Shown piece by piece: positions 12,451-23,762 of a stretch of 64,000 bases of DNA. Position 1 is the first letter of the stretch, and the number at the start of each line of letters is the position of its first letter. The notes under the pieces are model-generated. The model was given only the letters and a program-made list of their open reading frames with translations, was not told the origin of the DNA and searched no databases. Source of the stretch: Papilionanthe hookeriana x Papilionanthe teres (Eukaryota; Streptophyta; Magnoliopsida; Asparagales; Orchidaceae); contig CM040421.1 in the NCBI GenBank assembly GCA_022702705.1, forward strand, positions 78,672,121-78,736,120, written 5' to 3'. The position numbers and the translations under genes are program-made.

Positions 12451-14390
12451 CAAACCTAAATGAAATCATTAAGACTTAAATTAAATTTAAAATAACTTGA
12501 ACACTATTCCAAACTTAAACTAATTTCTATAATTAAGTCAAAATTAAAATTAAATCATTAAGTTTAAATCGTCAAAATACCTAATAAATTTGCCCTTTTA
12601 AAGCTCTTACTATTATTATAACTCTTAAATGAAGTATCAAGTGAAGTGTTACTTCACTTATAGGATATTAAAATGTCCTAGTTCACCGAGCAAGTGAACA
12701 AAACTTAAACCCCTGATGACTAATTCACTTGTACAACTAAATTTACTTGGACTCAAAGCAATCCCAAGAATATCGAAAAGATGTTTAGGACTCATCCTAA
12801 GCACTTCCTCAATATGACGGGATGTTTTAGAAGAACAATTGAATTTAATTGTTCTTTGATGAAGAAAATCATCCTTAAACCAAACCAATAACCTAGACGT
12901 CATAGGAGATGACTAGTTATAGGATTAGGAATTTGGTAGACAACCAAAACCCTTCCCTTAGCTTTACCTGAGTATTCGTTGAAATATTTAAATGCCTTAA
13001 CATGTGTTTTAAGTGAAGCTTGGGATGACGGGAAGACCCTCCAGGTACGCTTTTATTTAATTGCAATTTACTTTATTGTAATTTACTTACATGCACCGTA
13101 CTTTACTTTTTCTTGCATGATAAACAAGACTGTTGCATGAAAACCAAAACCTTTAGGATAGCCCCTAAACTGAAACCAAAACTAAATTAAAAGTCATTGC
13201 AAGATAAAATTCACTGCCACAACATTCCAAAATATAAAACAACTCATAATTTAATCACAAACAGAACAACAAAACTACAATCACAACTAAATTAAAACGT
13301 CTCCTTGAATGATCGGGAATACCTCGGATGATGTAACCCACGTGTTGCTAACGAGATTTCCAACGGTCTAAATGAAAGTGTGGAACTCATTCAGTTGAGT
13401 TTAGCAAATTCATCTGGACTAAGTGAATCCGATGAAAATAACGGTGCCAGGATGACGAAACCGTGGGATCTTAATCAGTTCTGTTTAATCAACTTTAAGA
13501 TTTGTTTTAATTAAAACACTAAAATTATTTGGACTTTGAGATGTCTAAACTAAAACACTTCTCTCATCTCCTGATTTATGACTTCTAAAACTATACCTCT
13601 GCAATAACAAGGAGCACGGAGCATGGTGGGCAGCTCGGCCATCGTCATCAGCAAAACCGGAGTCTACATCAGCTAAACATTCCTAGAATTAAACAACAAA
13701 GCCATAGGATTTCGAGATAGTTTGCTTAGTGCAACATAAATCCTCAACCTTTTCGTTAGGCATTTGCATAATCATCTTATGCGAATTAAGCCCTAACCAG
13801 TCTTAGAACTCCAAGGTAGTCGTTCGTACGACATAAACCCTCACATCTTCGAGGCCATTTGTATGATCATGTCATACGAATGTAAGACCTAAATAAATAA
13901 AATTGGCAGGATTACAATATTAAATAAATTCCCAAATTGAAGCCAAACAATAGGATAGTTTGAGAAGTTGCCAAGATTCTTCTTGGATCCTCAGCTTCTC
14001 CTACTTCCATTTCTTTGGACTCTTAAAATAAATTGTTCCAAATTTGATTCATTCCCTATTGAAATTTCCAAAACTCAAATCCTTTGAAAACCTTAAACTT
14101 TGAAATTCTTGAGAGCAAAACCACTGATCATTATCGAGAGTTTTCTTAAATGATTCATGTCATTTAAGATGTAATTAACTATAAGGGCTTGCCCTTATAG
14201 GGAACTTTAAGAACCCGAGTAATATAAACCTCGCTTAATTCCTTTATATTAAGCGGGGAACTTGTCGGCTTACAAAATTGGTTCGTAGACCAAACGGATG
14301 TCACGGATCTTCTAGTTTATTTAATCGAGCCCCATCATCGAGCTGTGTCTATTCTTTGGGATAGATATACGGTTTGTGGTGCGGTGCTCG

Positions 14391-14400
14391 TTTATATAAA
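14391..14400 (+). promoter_or_regulatory. TATA-like box TTTATATAAA near the 3' end of L1
   Basis: TTTATATAAA lies about 200 bp before the LTR end and is identical in L2, L3 and L4. That distance suits a transcription start that leaves a short R-U5. It is the best candidate for the genomic-RNA promoter. Confidence 0.5.
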
Positions 14401-14600
14401 CTATTCGGGATGTGAGATCGGTTTGATTTCATATCTTAAAATTTTCAAACTTAAAATTATTTTCAAAATCAAATACTACTTTCTAAATTATATATATATT
14501 TAAATTAAAAATTTAAAACCTAACATTCGCTGACAATTTTTGTTAGGTGACCCCCTTTTTAAAATACAACACACTAACCTAAAAATATGCCGACAACTTC

Positions 14601-14618
14601 TAGCGACTCCGCTGGGGA
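14601..14618 (+). other. Primer-binding site of E1
   Basis: TAGCGACTCCGCTGGGGA differs by one base from the intact site in E3 and follows the LTR end by a 5-nt spacer. This sequence type is usual in Tat/Ogre elements, where it is generally assigned to tRNA-Arg. The G-to-A change hits the complement of the tRNA CCA end. Confidence 0.85.
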
Positions 14619-15124
14619 CTAGTTCCTCTCTCCATTTTGATCAGATGGTTTTGCTTTCATAAATCGGTGGTGAGTCCATATCCCTAGTGGACTAAAACTA
14701 CCATTCTTCCGTTGAAACACCTCATTCATTTCTGTCTTGAACGAGTATAACCAACTCCTCTCGGATTTAGGAGCCACTGTTTAGACACCCCTAAACAGAG
14801 AGGTTCCAAGATCCTTTTACCTCTTTTCTGAGGTGAGGTGGACCCCCCAATAGGTGTTAGTTTAAGAGTGATCCTTCGAGTCGAGAAGTCTTGCATAAGA
14901 CTTTCTCTTCCTTTTCAATTCTAAATCGGGCCCTTTACCTTTTCTATAGCCTTTTTTTCCTTTAATTGTTTTATTTCTAACAAACGAACCTACTAATAAA
15001 CAATCTCTTTTTTAAAAAAAAAATATCACAGATGTGTTCAGACTCTTTTCTTTTTTCGTACTAAACTTTACGACAGAAAGGAAGCATAAGTCAGAACTAA
15101 TACTCGGAATCTGCCCTGCAGAAA
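14619..15124 (+). other. 5' untranslated leader of E1
   Basis: Between the PBS and the ORF1 start. It aligns with the leaders of H (28880-29390) and E3 (37232-37724), including a stretch about preserved flanking A-rich and pyrimidine-rich runs. No conserved coding frame is seen. Confidence 0.6.
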
Positions 15125-16078
15125 ATGACTGCCCCAAAGGTAATCTTCTCCTTCACCAATGGAATGGACTTCACCGTTTACAAGGATGAGCTTCCCGACA
15201 ATGGGATCATATGTTTCTGACAAGGATTTGGCAACACAGATATCAAGTTCGCCGACGTCACTCTCTTCGCACTAATGGACAAAGTGTCAGAAACTGAGAA
15301 ACCCCTGATTGAGTTCAACTTGAAGTTGGCTCGGGAATTCCCTCCACCGCAAAGGGTTCCGAATGAAAGGAGTATCACTCGCTCGTAGGAGGACTGTTGT
15401 CTCTACCCCCACCAGGCCTAGTCATCTCGGCACCGACCCCGACTTCTGCCAAACGCGAAGGGGAAGGAAATCCAAGTCTGTGATGAGCCTGTCACCGTGG
15501 AGGGTGTAGACTTTGCTACAATACCATCTATTTTTGAGATTGGGTCCAGTTCAAGAGTTGCACCCCTAACTCGGACTCAAAGGAGAAACAGAAGAAGGAA
15601 GATCTCCAAGAAAGCTAGAGCTGCTGAAGTTGCTTTTCTAGAAGAAATTCCTGAAGAAAGAGAAGAACTGCTTGAGTATATAGCTCTGTTGGAAGGGAGC
15701 AGGTTTCACCCCCTCTCTACCGCATCAGATGAAGAGGATGTTCGTAGGATCACCACCGCATTACCCCGACCTGCATACTACAACAATTACAAGAGGAAAA
15801 GGGATAAGACCACGCCATTGGCTCGGCTGCAAGCTGTTATAGAAAGATTGGCAAAGAAAGAAAGATGCCTTGTATTAGAAATATTAAGAAGGATAGGACG
15901 GGTGCCAGCTAAATCCCGCCTCGGACCGCGAATAGAACCTGTTCGTCGCCACGAGAAACCAAAGAAGAAGATAAAGGCCAGTCCGCCCGTTGTTGTATCG
16001 GGTCTACAGATTAGGGAGGATACCACCTTCCAGCATATAGCCGACAGACCATCCTGTCCTAGGCTTCCGGCCAGCTAA
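15125..16078 (+). pseudogene. ORF1 (upstream-of-gag ORF) of E1, broken
   Basis: Tat/Ogre elements typically carry an extra ORF of unknown function before gag, and this is its counterpart. The start at 15125 is chosen because all three copies keep a start followed by an IFSFTNGxDF-like block (E1 IFSFTNGMDF, E3 IFSFTNGLDF). The N-terminal part is interrupted by a TGA after about 32 codons and by a TAG near 15388. An open C-terminal segment (15497-16078, 193 codons) is basic, with repeated Arg/Lys and a conserved block RRIGRVPAKSRLGPRIE. That charge suggests nucleic-acid binding, but I recognise no domain. Confidence 0.6.
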
Positions 16079-16230
16079 GACCAAAATAATGTCCTGAGAA
16101 GAAAAGTCTCGTCAGGAAACTTGAATCAGAAGAAAGTGCTACTACAATAAAGGGGAATCCCGGAAAGGAAGTTCAACAACCGTCACGAGACAATTGTAAG
16201 ACCATACGAAAAGGGCCACTAGAGGATGCC

Positions 16231-18064
16231 ATGGACAAGTTAAGGACCGACATCCGACGGTTAGCAAAGGAAAGAGAAGAAGAATTAGGAGACGAAATTG
16301 ACTCATCAGAGTTCATGGATGAGGAGTATGCCGAGATCAACATGGTTGAAACACGAGCATCGTCAGCTTCACAAGGTGCTCCGGCAGCTGCAGAAAGAGA
16401 TGAACCGGAAGTGTTGAGAGCACAGCTTCGTGAAAGAGATGATACAATTTCCCAGATGGCAAAGAGGATGGAAGAGATGGCTGTTGCCTTAGCCACTCTC
16501 CAGAGTCAGGCCCAGCCTCAGAAAGAGACACCCCAGAAATTATCCATATTGCAGATGGAGGAAAAGATATCACATCCGTCAATAGAGACGAACAACCAAA
16601 GAAAGATCCTGCACACAGCATGATTCCAGAAAAGTACATTAAAAATATGGTAGAACAGCAGGTGCGAGAAGCTTTAGCACAATCCAAGAATGGAGCATCT
16701 ATTCAGACGGGTAGACCTTACCCCGAGGAGTTCAATGCAGTCCAGTACCCGAAAGGCTTCGTACCACCTCTGTTTAAGACTTTTGATGGAACAGGAAAGC
16801 CTCTGCGGCATGTCGCACATTTTCGTGCTAGTTCTTGCAATGTCGGTGGGAGTGACGCTTACTCTTTCGACGGTTCGTCGCCAGTTTATCGTGGATTTCC
16901 TTCGATCGGTACATGGAATTGCGGAACGGTTCCGCAAATACCTTTTCGGAACTAGAAAATCTCTTCGTGAAACGATTTGTCGGGCTCGACACCACATCAC
17001 TATCGGTGATCTAGTGGTGGAGCGAGCAAAAGCCGAATGAGACTTTAGTGGATTACATACTTCAATGGAGAAACTTAAGCATGAAGTGTGAACCACGGCC
17101 TTCAAGAAAAACATGCGGTCGGTATCCCGCTTAAAAGTATCCATGGCCCGATAAGCACTTCTCCTTAAAGGGTTTACAATCAAGACTTTCGAGAAGTTGC
17201 TTAGCAAGGCCGGGAGCTTGCAAGAAGAGGCAAAGCAGTTGAGTTTCGCGGACAAGAACGATAAGCAGAAGCCTGTGAAAACATTCGAAAAGAAATCTGG
17301 AATCGTCGCGGCAGTAGATAAGGGCAAGCAGCCAATACAGAGAGAGTCAGAGCGGCCACAGTCTAGTTACCAACCACCACAACTAACATACCAACAACCT
17401 CAACAAGGCTATCAGCAACCTCGTCCGAGCTATCAGTCGCCTCAGCATTATGAACAACCGCCTTGTTCGTCACGTACTTTAAGAGAACTTCTAAATGAAG
17501 AATACCCATTCAAAACTGAAGCAGTAGTGAAGATGTTCCGCAGCTTAATGAAGACACCGGATTTTCACTGCGTGAGCCCAAGAAGCCGGAGGAAGTCGAT
17601 AAGAAAGATCATCCGAACTATTGCCCTTACCACCGGATGCTCGGACACAAGATAGAGGATTGCATCACTTTCAAAAGTTGGCTTCGATGACAATCTTCTG
17701 AAAGGGAACATAACGATCCCAAATGAATACATGAAGGAACCCCGTAAAGGAGGTTCGAGTCGATGTTATTTCAACGGATCCCATTGTTCCGATAGACCCT
17801 TACACGACTGATAATGGATGGAGTACCGTCTGGACAAGATCATCGAAGAAAATTTTGGATCACATCCAGGCAGCTTCGGTACGTGCTTCAACTCAGAGTT
17901 TGAGACCTGTCGAGCCGGTACTATCACTTGCGATTGAAGAACCACCCCAAAAGGAGGAGAAGATCGTGGAAGAGAAGAAGACCAAGGCTCCGAAGGGTAG
18001 ACTAGGGGCTGCTTATCGTAGGATGGTTGTTTCCGATTCGGGAAAAAATCCCTCGAACTCCTGA
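16231..18064 (+). pseudogene. gag: gag of E1 (coiled-coil N-terminus, capsid, CHHC zinc knuckle), frameshifted
   Basis: Structural protein that packages the element RNA in cytoplasmic particles. The N-terminal piece (16231-16623, 130 codons) is charged and coiled-coil-like (RLAKEREEELGDEIDSSEF). The capsid portion follows from 16620 in at least three frames and matches the intact capsid ORF of H. A Gln/Pro-rich linker (about 17340-17460) leads to CPYHRMLGHKIEDC at 17622-17663, a C-x2-H-x4-H-x4-C variant of the retroviral zinc knuckle that is usual in this lineage. The C-terminal stretch to 18064 is acidic and Lys-rich. The breaks make this copy non-functional. Confidence 0.8.
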
Positions 18065-18318
18065 CTCTGTATGATTATCTGCTCGCTCCGGCGGGATCTT
18101 ATAATGATAAGGGTTATGGCGTTGACTACGTTCTGACTGTTTCTAACGATTACGTAACTAACGACAACCGGCTTAATCCGGATCTTGATTCCAATATAAA
18201 TAACGATTCTCAAATCATACATAATCTCAATGACCACAACGAAGAAGATGTTCACAAAGGAGGCTATGAAAGCTCGACAAGCAACGAGTCCATTTATGAA
18301 TTCCGAGGGGCTCCGATC
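18065..18318 (+). other. gag-protease linker of E1
   Basis: Low-complexity acidic coding remnant matching the H segment about 60180-60420 (LYDY, then DNDN-like runs) but out of frame here. It joins the gag C-terminus to the protease ORF. Confidence 0.5.
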
Positions 18319-19152
18319 ATGATAGAATTAGAACCATCTGACAATGAAGCAACTTCAGAAGAGCCAGTGGTTCCAATTCAAGAGGATACACCGGCAGATT
18401 CAGCACCAGATTCAGAAGAGATAACTGAAGTAAATTTAAGAAGTGGAAAAGTTCTACCCCCGAGAATGGGTCCAAAGGATAAAGGAAAGCAGGTGGTTGC
18501 TCAGGAAGAGCCAACCCCAGCAGAGGAATCGCCCATTCGGGAAGAAACCGAGGAACATGGTAATAAAGTGGACTACAACGTGCTAGCTCATCTTAGAAAG
18601 CTACCAGCCAAACTAAGCATATACGACGCTCTGATCCTGTCAAAGGAGATGAGAGAAGCTCTGATCAAGGCTCTACTTTATCCAGAAATTTTTTTAGCTC
18701 AAATGGCCTTCGACGAGGTTTGCTCATTAAAAGAACAGCGAAGTGTTACCTTCACGGACAATGATCTATTACTTGGAACAGCAGATCACAACCGACCGTT
18801 ATACATTTCAGTCACTATTGGAAAGTTTACGCTCTCCAGAGTGTTGGTTATTCCAGGAGCATCGATCAACATAATGAATCTTCGGACGCTAGCATATTTG
18901 GAAATTGATGCTCGCGAGCTTGAGGCAGACAAGATGCTATTAAGAGGCTTCAATCAAAAAGGAGAAAGGGCTCTTGGATCAATAACACTACTAATGAACA
19001 CCGGTGATTTAACAAAGACAACCGCAAAATTCCACATAATTGATTCTGAGACATCGTTCAATGCTCTCTCGGGTCGGCCGTGGATCCATGAAAACCGGAT
19101 GGTACCGTCGTCTCTGCACCAGTGCATAAAGTATTACGAAGGAGGGGAATAG
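18319..19152 (+). CDS. pro: Aspartic protease region of E1, active-site Asp lost
   Basis: A 277-codon open frame. The first about 110 residues are an acidic linker (EITEVNLRSGKVLPPRMG). The pepsin-like retroviral protease fold then spans roughly residues 150-265, with the flap-side and hydrophobic strands conserved with H and E3 (LYISVTIGKFTL; LRGFNQKGERALGS). The catalytic motif that reads VDPGAS in H and E3 reads VIPGAS here (ATT at 18850-18852), so Gag-Pol processing by this copy would fail. The ORF ends in TAG at 19150, where H has CAG, so it originally read on toward RT. Confidence 0.8.
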   Translation: MIELEPSDNEATSEEPVVPIQEDTPADSAPDSEEITEVNLRSGKVLPPRMGPKDKGKQVVAQEEPTPAEESPIREETEEHGNKVDYNVLAHLRKLPAKLSIYDALILSKEMREALIKALLYPEIFLAQMAFDEVCSLKEQRSVTFTDNDLLLGTADHNRPLYISVTIGKFTLSRVLVIPGASINIMNLRTLAYLEIDARELEADKMLLRGFNQKGERALGSITLLMNTGDLTKTTAKFHIIDSETSFNALSGRPWIHENRMVPSSLHQCIKYYEGGE

Positions 19153-19566
19153 TGTATCAAAGGTGATTTGCAACAATTCTCCGTGCATGAAATTGGAATC
19201 TATGAAGATGCGACCTACTACGCGCCTTCGAAGAAAACAACCTTTTCCAGAAATACCATACCAAATGAAGCAAAAGAAATTTGAGACGATGAAGAACCTG
19301 AAGTTCTAGTCCAACAGTTACTCACCACTCCCTTACGGTGAGATGGTGAAGATTTCTCCAGAACTCGCACCAGAGGTCGAGGCCGGGGATGAGGATGTGG
19401 AAGAAATGTTGGAACAGTTGGACAGAACAAACCGGTCATCGATGTTGATTGGGAGAACACTTCCGAAGAAGAAGAAGAAATTAAGAAAGAAGCAGCGACA
19501 ATAAGTCAAAAGAAACCCCAGTTCAAGATCTCTCTCGAAGATGAAAAGAATGAAGAATATAAATTA
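19153..19566 (+). other. Protease-RT linker of E1, 5' part
   Basis: Corresponds to the first third of the open linker in H (61227-61690). The Arg-Gly repeat seen in H is partly eroded (TRGRG, then D/V changes). Several stops and frame shifts are present. Confidence 0.55.
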
Positions 19567-20964
19567 ATGTACGAGAAGATTAACCATCATGTACATACTA
19601 TGACCCTGACCCCGATCCGTTCTAATAAGATCGAGGGTATGATGGTCAAGGAAGTGCATGGTGGTGGTACCAAGCCAATCAAGTTTTACCGTGGTGCTTC
19701 TTCCTCCAATAATGAAAAAGATGTACAATTTGAAGATGTTACTTCATCTGAATTAATGAAATTACCTTTTGAGTGGTACTCTCCCTGTGTTCAAAATTTA
19801 ATTCAACGTGGTGTCTTACCTCGACAATGGACAAAAGGCCGGTCACAACACTTTGAAAAATTATGGAATAATGCTGGTCGGCCTCCCAATTCAAAACATG
19901 GTCTTGGATTCGGCACAGTAGGATTAGTTGACGATACAGAGTTTTGCTTGGTTGTCACTTGCGAACCTAATGAAAACTGCTTGGCAGCTTCAGAAGATCT
20001 CGAAGATCCACCAATCGGAGATGCTCCACCAGAATACGAAGAAGAAATCAAATCTACAATAGACGAGTTAATGGAAGTTAACTTAGGTACTAGCGAAGAG
20101 TCTAGGCCAACCTTTGTTAGCTCCTTACTCGATAAAGAAGACTCCGAAAACATAATCAAGCTACTAATGGAATTCAAGGATTTTTTTGCTTGGAGTTACG
20201 ACGAAATGCTACGATTAGCTCCAGAAGTCGCAGTTCACAAGTTAGGAGTATATCCTACTTCTGTTCCAGTCAGACAAGCTCCCAGAAGAATGCGTCTAGA
20301 AATTGAGCAACAAGTAATAGCCGAAGTTAAGAAGCTAATAGACGCTAAATTTGTCCGTGAAGAACAATACCCTACTTGGTTAGCCAATGTGGTACCAGTC
20401 AGAAAGAAGAATGGTCAGATCAGAATCTGCGTAGACTTCGAAGATTTGAATAAAGCATGTCCAAAAGACGAATTTCCACTACCAATCCCAGAACTGATGA
20501 TCGACATAGCTTCAACACATGAAATATTTTCATTCATGGATGGATCATCAGGATACAACCAGATAAAGATGTCACCAGAAGACAAAAAGCTCACGGCATT
20601 CAGAACGCCGATCAGAGTGTATTGCTACACAGTAATGCCATTTGGACTAAAGAACGCAGGAGCAACATACCAAAGAGCGATGACGAAGATTTTTGATGAT
20701 CTCATTCACAACCAAGTTGAGTGCTACGTGGATGATGTGGTCATCCAAAGTAAACTGAAAGAAGATCACCTGTATGATTTGAGAATTATTTTCGAACGAC
20801 TAAGACAATACAACCTTAAGATGAATCCCTTAAAATGCGCCTTCGGCGTCACCTCCAGGAAGTTCTTAGGATTTGTTGTTCGACATCGCGGAATTGAAAT
20901 TGATCTGGAAAAGATTAAAGCTATCTTAGAAATACCACCTCCTAAAACTTTGAAACAACTATGA
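19567..20964 (+). CDS. pol: Reverse transcriptase of E1 (465-codon open frame)
   Basis: RNA-directed DNA polymerase of Ty3/gypsy type. Residues 1-210 are the family's linker (PFEWYSPCVQNLIQRGVLPRQW; GRPPNSKHGLGFG). The RT core spans about 240-440: RMRLEIEQQVIAEVKKLI (fingers), ICVDFEDLNKACPKD, FMDGSSGYNQI (motif A region), MPFGLKNAGATYQRAM (motif B) and CYVDDVVI with the catalytic YVDD at 20725-20736. KFLGFVVRHRGIEID follows as the thumb entry. This is the best-preserved RT frame in the window despite the element's age. It ends in TGA at 20962, where E3 has CGA, so the stop cuts RT from RNase H. Confidence 0.92.
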   Translation: MYEKINHHVHTMTLTPIRSNKIEGMMVKEVHGGGTKPIKFYRGASSSNNEKDVQFEDVTSSELMKLPFEWYSPCVQNLIQRGVLPRQWTKGRSQHFEKLWNNAGRPPNSKHGLGFGTVGLVDDTEFCLVVTCEPNENCLAASEDLEDPPIGDAPPEYEEEIKSTIDELMEVNLGTSEESRPTFVSSLLDKEDSENIIKLLMEFKDFFAWSYDEMLRLAPEVAVHKLGVYPTSVPVRQAPRRMRLEIEQQVIAEVKKLIDAKFVREEQYPTWLANVVPVRKKNGQIRICVDFEDLNKACPKDEFPLPIPELMIDIASTHEIFSFMDGSSGYNQIKMSPEDKKLTAFRTPIRVYCYTVMPFGLKNAGATYQRAMTKIFDDLIHNQVECYVDDVVIQSKLKEDHLYDLRIIFERLRQYNLKMNPLKCAFGVTSRKFLGFVVRHRGIEIDLEKIKAILEIPPPKTLKQL

Positions 20965-21374
20965 TCCTTTCAAGGAAAGTTGGCATATCTTCGACGCTTT
21001 ATATCGAATTTGTTAGGAAGGTGTCAGCCTTTTTCTGCTTTGTTTAAGAAGGATGCCAAGTTTACTTGGGACTCCAAATGTCAACATGCCTTCGATGACA
21101 TCAAACAATACTTAATGATACCTCCTGTCTTAGCGGCCCAGGTCTCGGGTAGACCGTTGATACTTTATACCGTGGCTTTAGACGACTCCCTCGGAGCCCT
21201 GTCTAGCCTGGAGTCGATGATGAGGGAAAAGAAAACGCTCTTTACTTACTTAAGCCGTCGTCTAATTCGACGGAAGTAAAGTATCCTCTGATCGAGAAGC
21301 ACTTGCTTGGCCCCGATCTTCGCGATACGAAAGCTCGGGCATTACATGCTTTCTCATAAGGTCAACCTTATTTC
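20965..21374 (+). pseudogene. pol: RNase H (first domain) of E1, truncated by insertion of H
   Basis: Continues the RT frame after the TGA: FQGKLAYLRRFISN, FSALFKKDAKFTW, then LILYTVALDDSLGAL with the first catalytic Asp of the Ty3-type RNase H. Frame is lost near 21279, and homology to E3 and H ends at CATAAGGTCAACCT followed by TATTTC, where LTR L2 begins. The rest of the enzyme should resume past the right edge of the window. Confidence 0.8.
21370..21374. other. Candidate target-site duplication of element H (left copy), ATTTC
   Basis: The five bases before the TG of L2. LTR elements of this superfamily usually make 5-bp duplications. The right-hand copy lies outside the window, so this is unconfirmed. 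Confidence 0.4.
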
Positions 21375-23762
21375 TGTTGACCTCATTTTTCATGAGGTCT
21401 TCTCTCCTTCTTTTTTAGTACTTAGGATCTAGCCTTAAGCTTTTCCTTTGACTATCCTAGAGGATTAGAATTAGGACCCACCACTTAGAAATTCAAACCA
21501 CTTCTTAACTCCCTGCAAACTCCACAAACTTGATTGTAGACCCCTAATCACCTAGAGGGTTGAAATCAAATGTGGAAGTTTAAAGGATGAGTTCCTATGG
21601 GACTCTTTGGCCTTAGGAGCCACTGCGGGTGGCCTGGTCTGGTGAAAGGGCTGACTTACACTCACACTACACTTATACACTACACTTTCACACACCTCCT
21701 AAAACCACACCCATACCCAACTTGACCTCCTGACTCATGAAGGTGATTCACATGGATGGTCCTTAACCCCTAAGCCCTTGGCTAAGAGGGTTAGGAACAA
21801 CATAGTGAATGCCTCAAATGAGTCCTCTCATGGCTCATATAGGCTTAACATGGCTTCATGGCTCAACCAAAGTGCTTTAATTCCACTTACATTCACCCAA
21901 TCTTCAATTTTCCAAATTTTCAATTTTTGACCCCTGGGACCCCAAACCCGCCTAGCATACCCAAAACCCTTGAAATTACCCAAATTTTTCAAAATTCTCC
22001 AAAATCACCCAAATTACTCAAAACCAATCCCAAACATTCCCACATCACTCAAATTGATCATTCATAGCCAAAAATACCAAAAATTCCAAAAATACCTCCC
22101 AATACCCTCCAAATACCCAAAATGCCCCCCTTAGCCAAAAAATCCAAAAATTCAGAAAATTCCCAAAAAATTTCAGAAAATCCCAAATATTACCAATTTC
22201 ATTTTGTTCAACTATACCATGGGCCAATTTTGTCAATTTACCCCACTTTTGTCAAAATCTCCAATTTGACCCATTTTAACCCAAAGTGAACCCAATGTCA
22301 AACCAAACCTACCCAATTGACCTAAATTCTGGTCCAATTCAATTCCAAACTTCAATTTAACATCCCCAACACCAATCTAGACCAAATACAAGCCCAATTT
22401 GATTGACATTTGAACCCAATTTCACTTTTGACCTTAAAACCCAATTTGGACCCATGACCCAAACTTAGCTCAAACTCACCCAATTCAACTCCAATTAACC
22501 CCAAATCTTTTCTAAACCTTCCCTAACATCCCCACAAACAAAACACTAACATGATTTGCCCAAAATTTAGACCCAAACCCCACTCAAATTCAACCCAAAG
22601 CTAAAAGACCCAATTTTGACCTAAACACAAACCTAACCCAGAATAAGCCCGAACCCCAAAATCAAAACCCAACCAAAGCCAAAACCTCTTTGAAACACTC
22701 CCATAAACATTTCCCAACATTAATTTTACATCAATTTCAACCTTAGCCCAACATTGGCCCAAGTTAGCCCAATTTGACCTACATTGGCCCATTTACGAAG
22801 AGGTCCAAATCCAACCCGATTCAAACCCAAATCATTCCAAACTCATTTCAAATCATTCATGACATACCCCTAAAACCAAACCCAACAATTATTTGGTCCA
22901 AGCCTTTACCAAACTTTCATCCTAAAATCCATTTTAAAAATCCAAAAGCCCACTTCCCTAAACCATTTTAAAAGCCCATCTTCACTAAATTTCAAAGGCC
23001 CAAACTTCATGCTAAAGCCCATATGACATTCTTTTCATCACCCCATTAATTGATATCATCCCTTAAGTCCCAAATCAATCATCAAATGATTCCAAATCAA
23101 GCCTCATGACAAATCACCCCTAAATGCCAAAAATCCCAAAATCCCTTTCTCATGCAAGTAAAGCGAAGCCATTCCCGAAGCCATGAAGCGAAGCCTTGAA
23201 GCCATGCACAATCCACATGAAGCCATGGGATTCACTTTACACATCATCATACCATTAATTGCAAAAGGAGGAGCCTCTTTTTAAACCCCTTTAAAAAGTT
23301 TTTAACCCTTTTAATGCTTCACCTTAATCCATGATTAATCCAAATATTCATGGATGGTGACTTCACTACCCTTTCCTAGCCGACTCATCGACCTCCCTCG
23401 GCCCAAATCGAGTCCCTTGGTGGGTGCACCAAGCCCAATTACATGAGTTGACCAAAATCGACCCAAAATGAGCCTCTCCCCCATACCATTTTAATCCAAG
23501 CCCTTTACACATGTCCATGGCGATTGATTGCACAAACCTCCAGCCACGACCCACTTGGACACGAGGGTGACCCATGCTGCACCGGCCGGCCGCCTGGATC
23601 GCCGGAAAACACCACACCGAGAGCTCGCATGTGAGCCGACATTGAAATTCTCCCTTGCTGAGTTGCCCCATGCCCAGTGGCCATTGCGGCATGTTCTTCC
23701 CTTGCCAAGAGCAGGCGATCCAGGTCCACTAACTCCCCACGGGAGGCCCTCCGAGCCTCTCC

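Larger units (their letters stand above)
8108..14595 (+). mobile_element. L1: 5' LTR of E1, lacking about its first 930 bp
   Basis: Colinear with the other LTRs from a point equivalent to about 50925 in L4 up to the terminal CGACA at 14591-14595. It is followed after a 5-nt spacer by the primer-binding site, which fixes it as a 5' LTR. Clear divergence from L3 and L4 agrees with an older insertion. It forms an inverted pair with L0. Confidence 0.9.
8108..21374 (+). mobile_element. E1: Tat/Ogre-type LTR retrotransposon, 5'-truncated and interrupted by element H
   Basis: Order: truncated 5' LTR, PBS, leader, ORF1, gag, protease, RT, start of RNase H. The coding sequence stops inside RNase H at 21374, where the TG end of another LTR begins. 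Integrase, any 3' ORF and the 3' LTR should lie beyond the right edge of the window. Stops such as 20962 (TGA where E3 has CGA) and 19150 (TAG where H has CAG) mark it as old. Confidence 0.85.

Noticed and set aside
13600..14600. tRNA or snRNA gene in the structured LTR end
   Set aside because: No cloverleaf, A/B box pair or snRNA signature found; conserved because it is the promoter/U5 end of the LTR.
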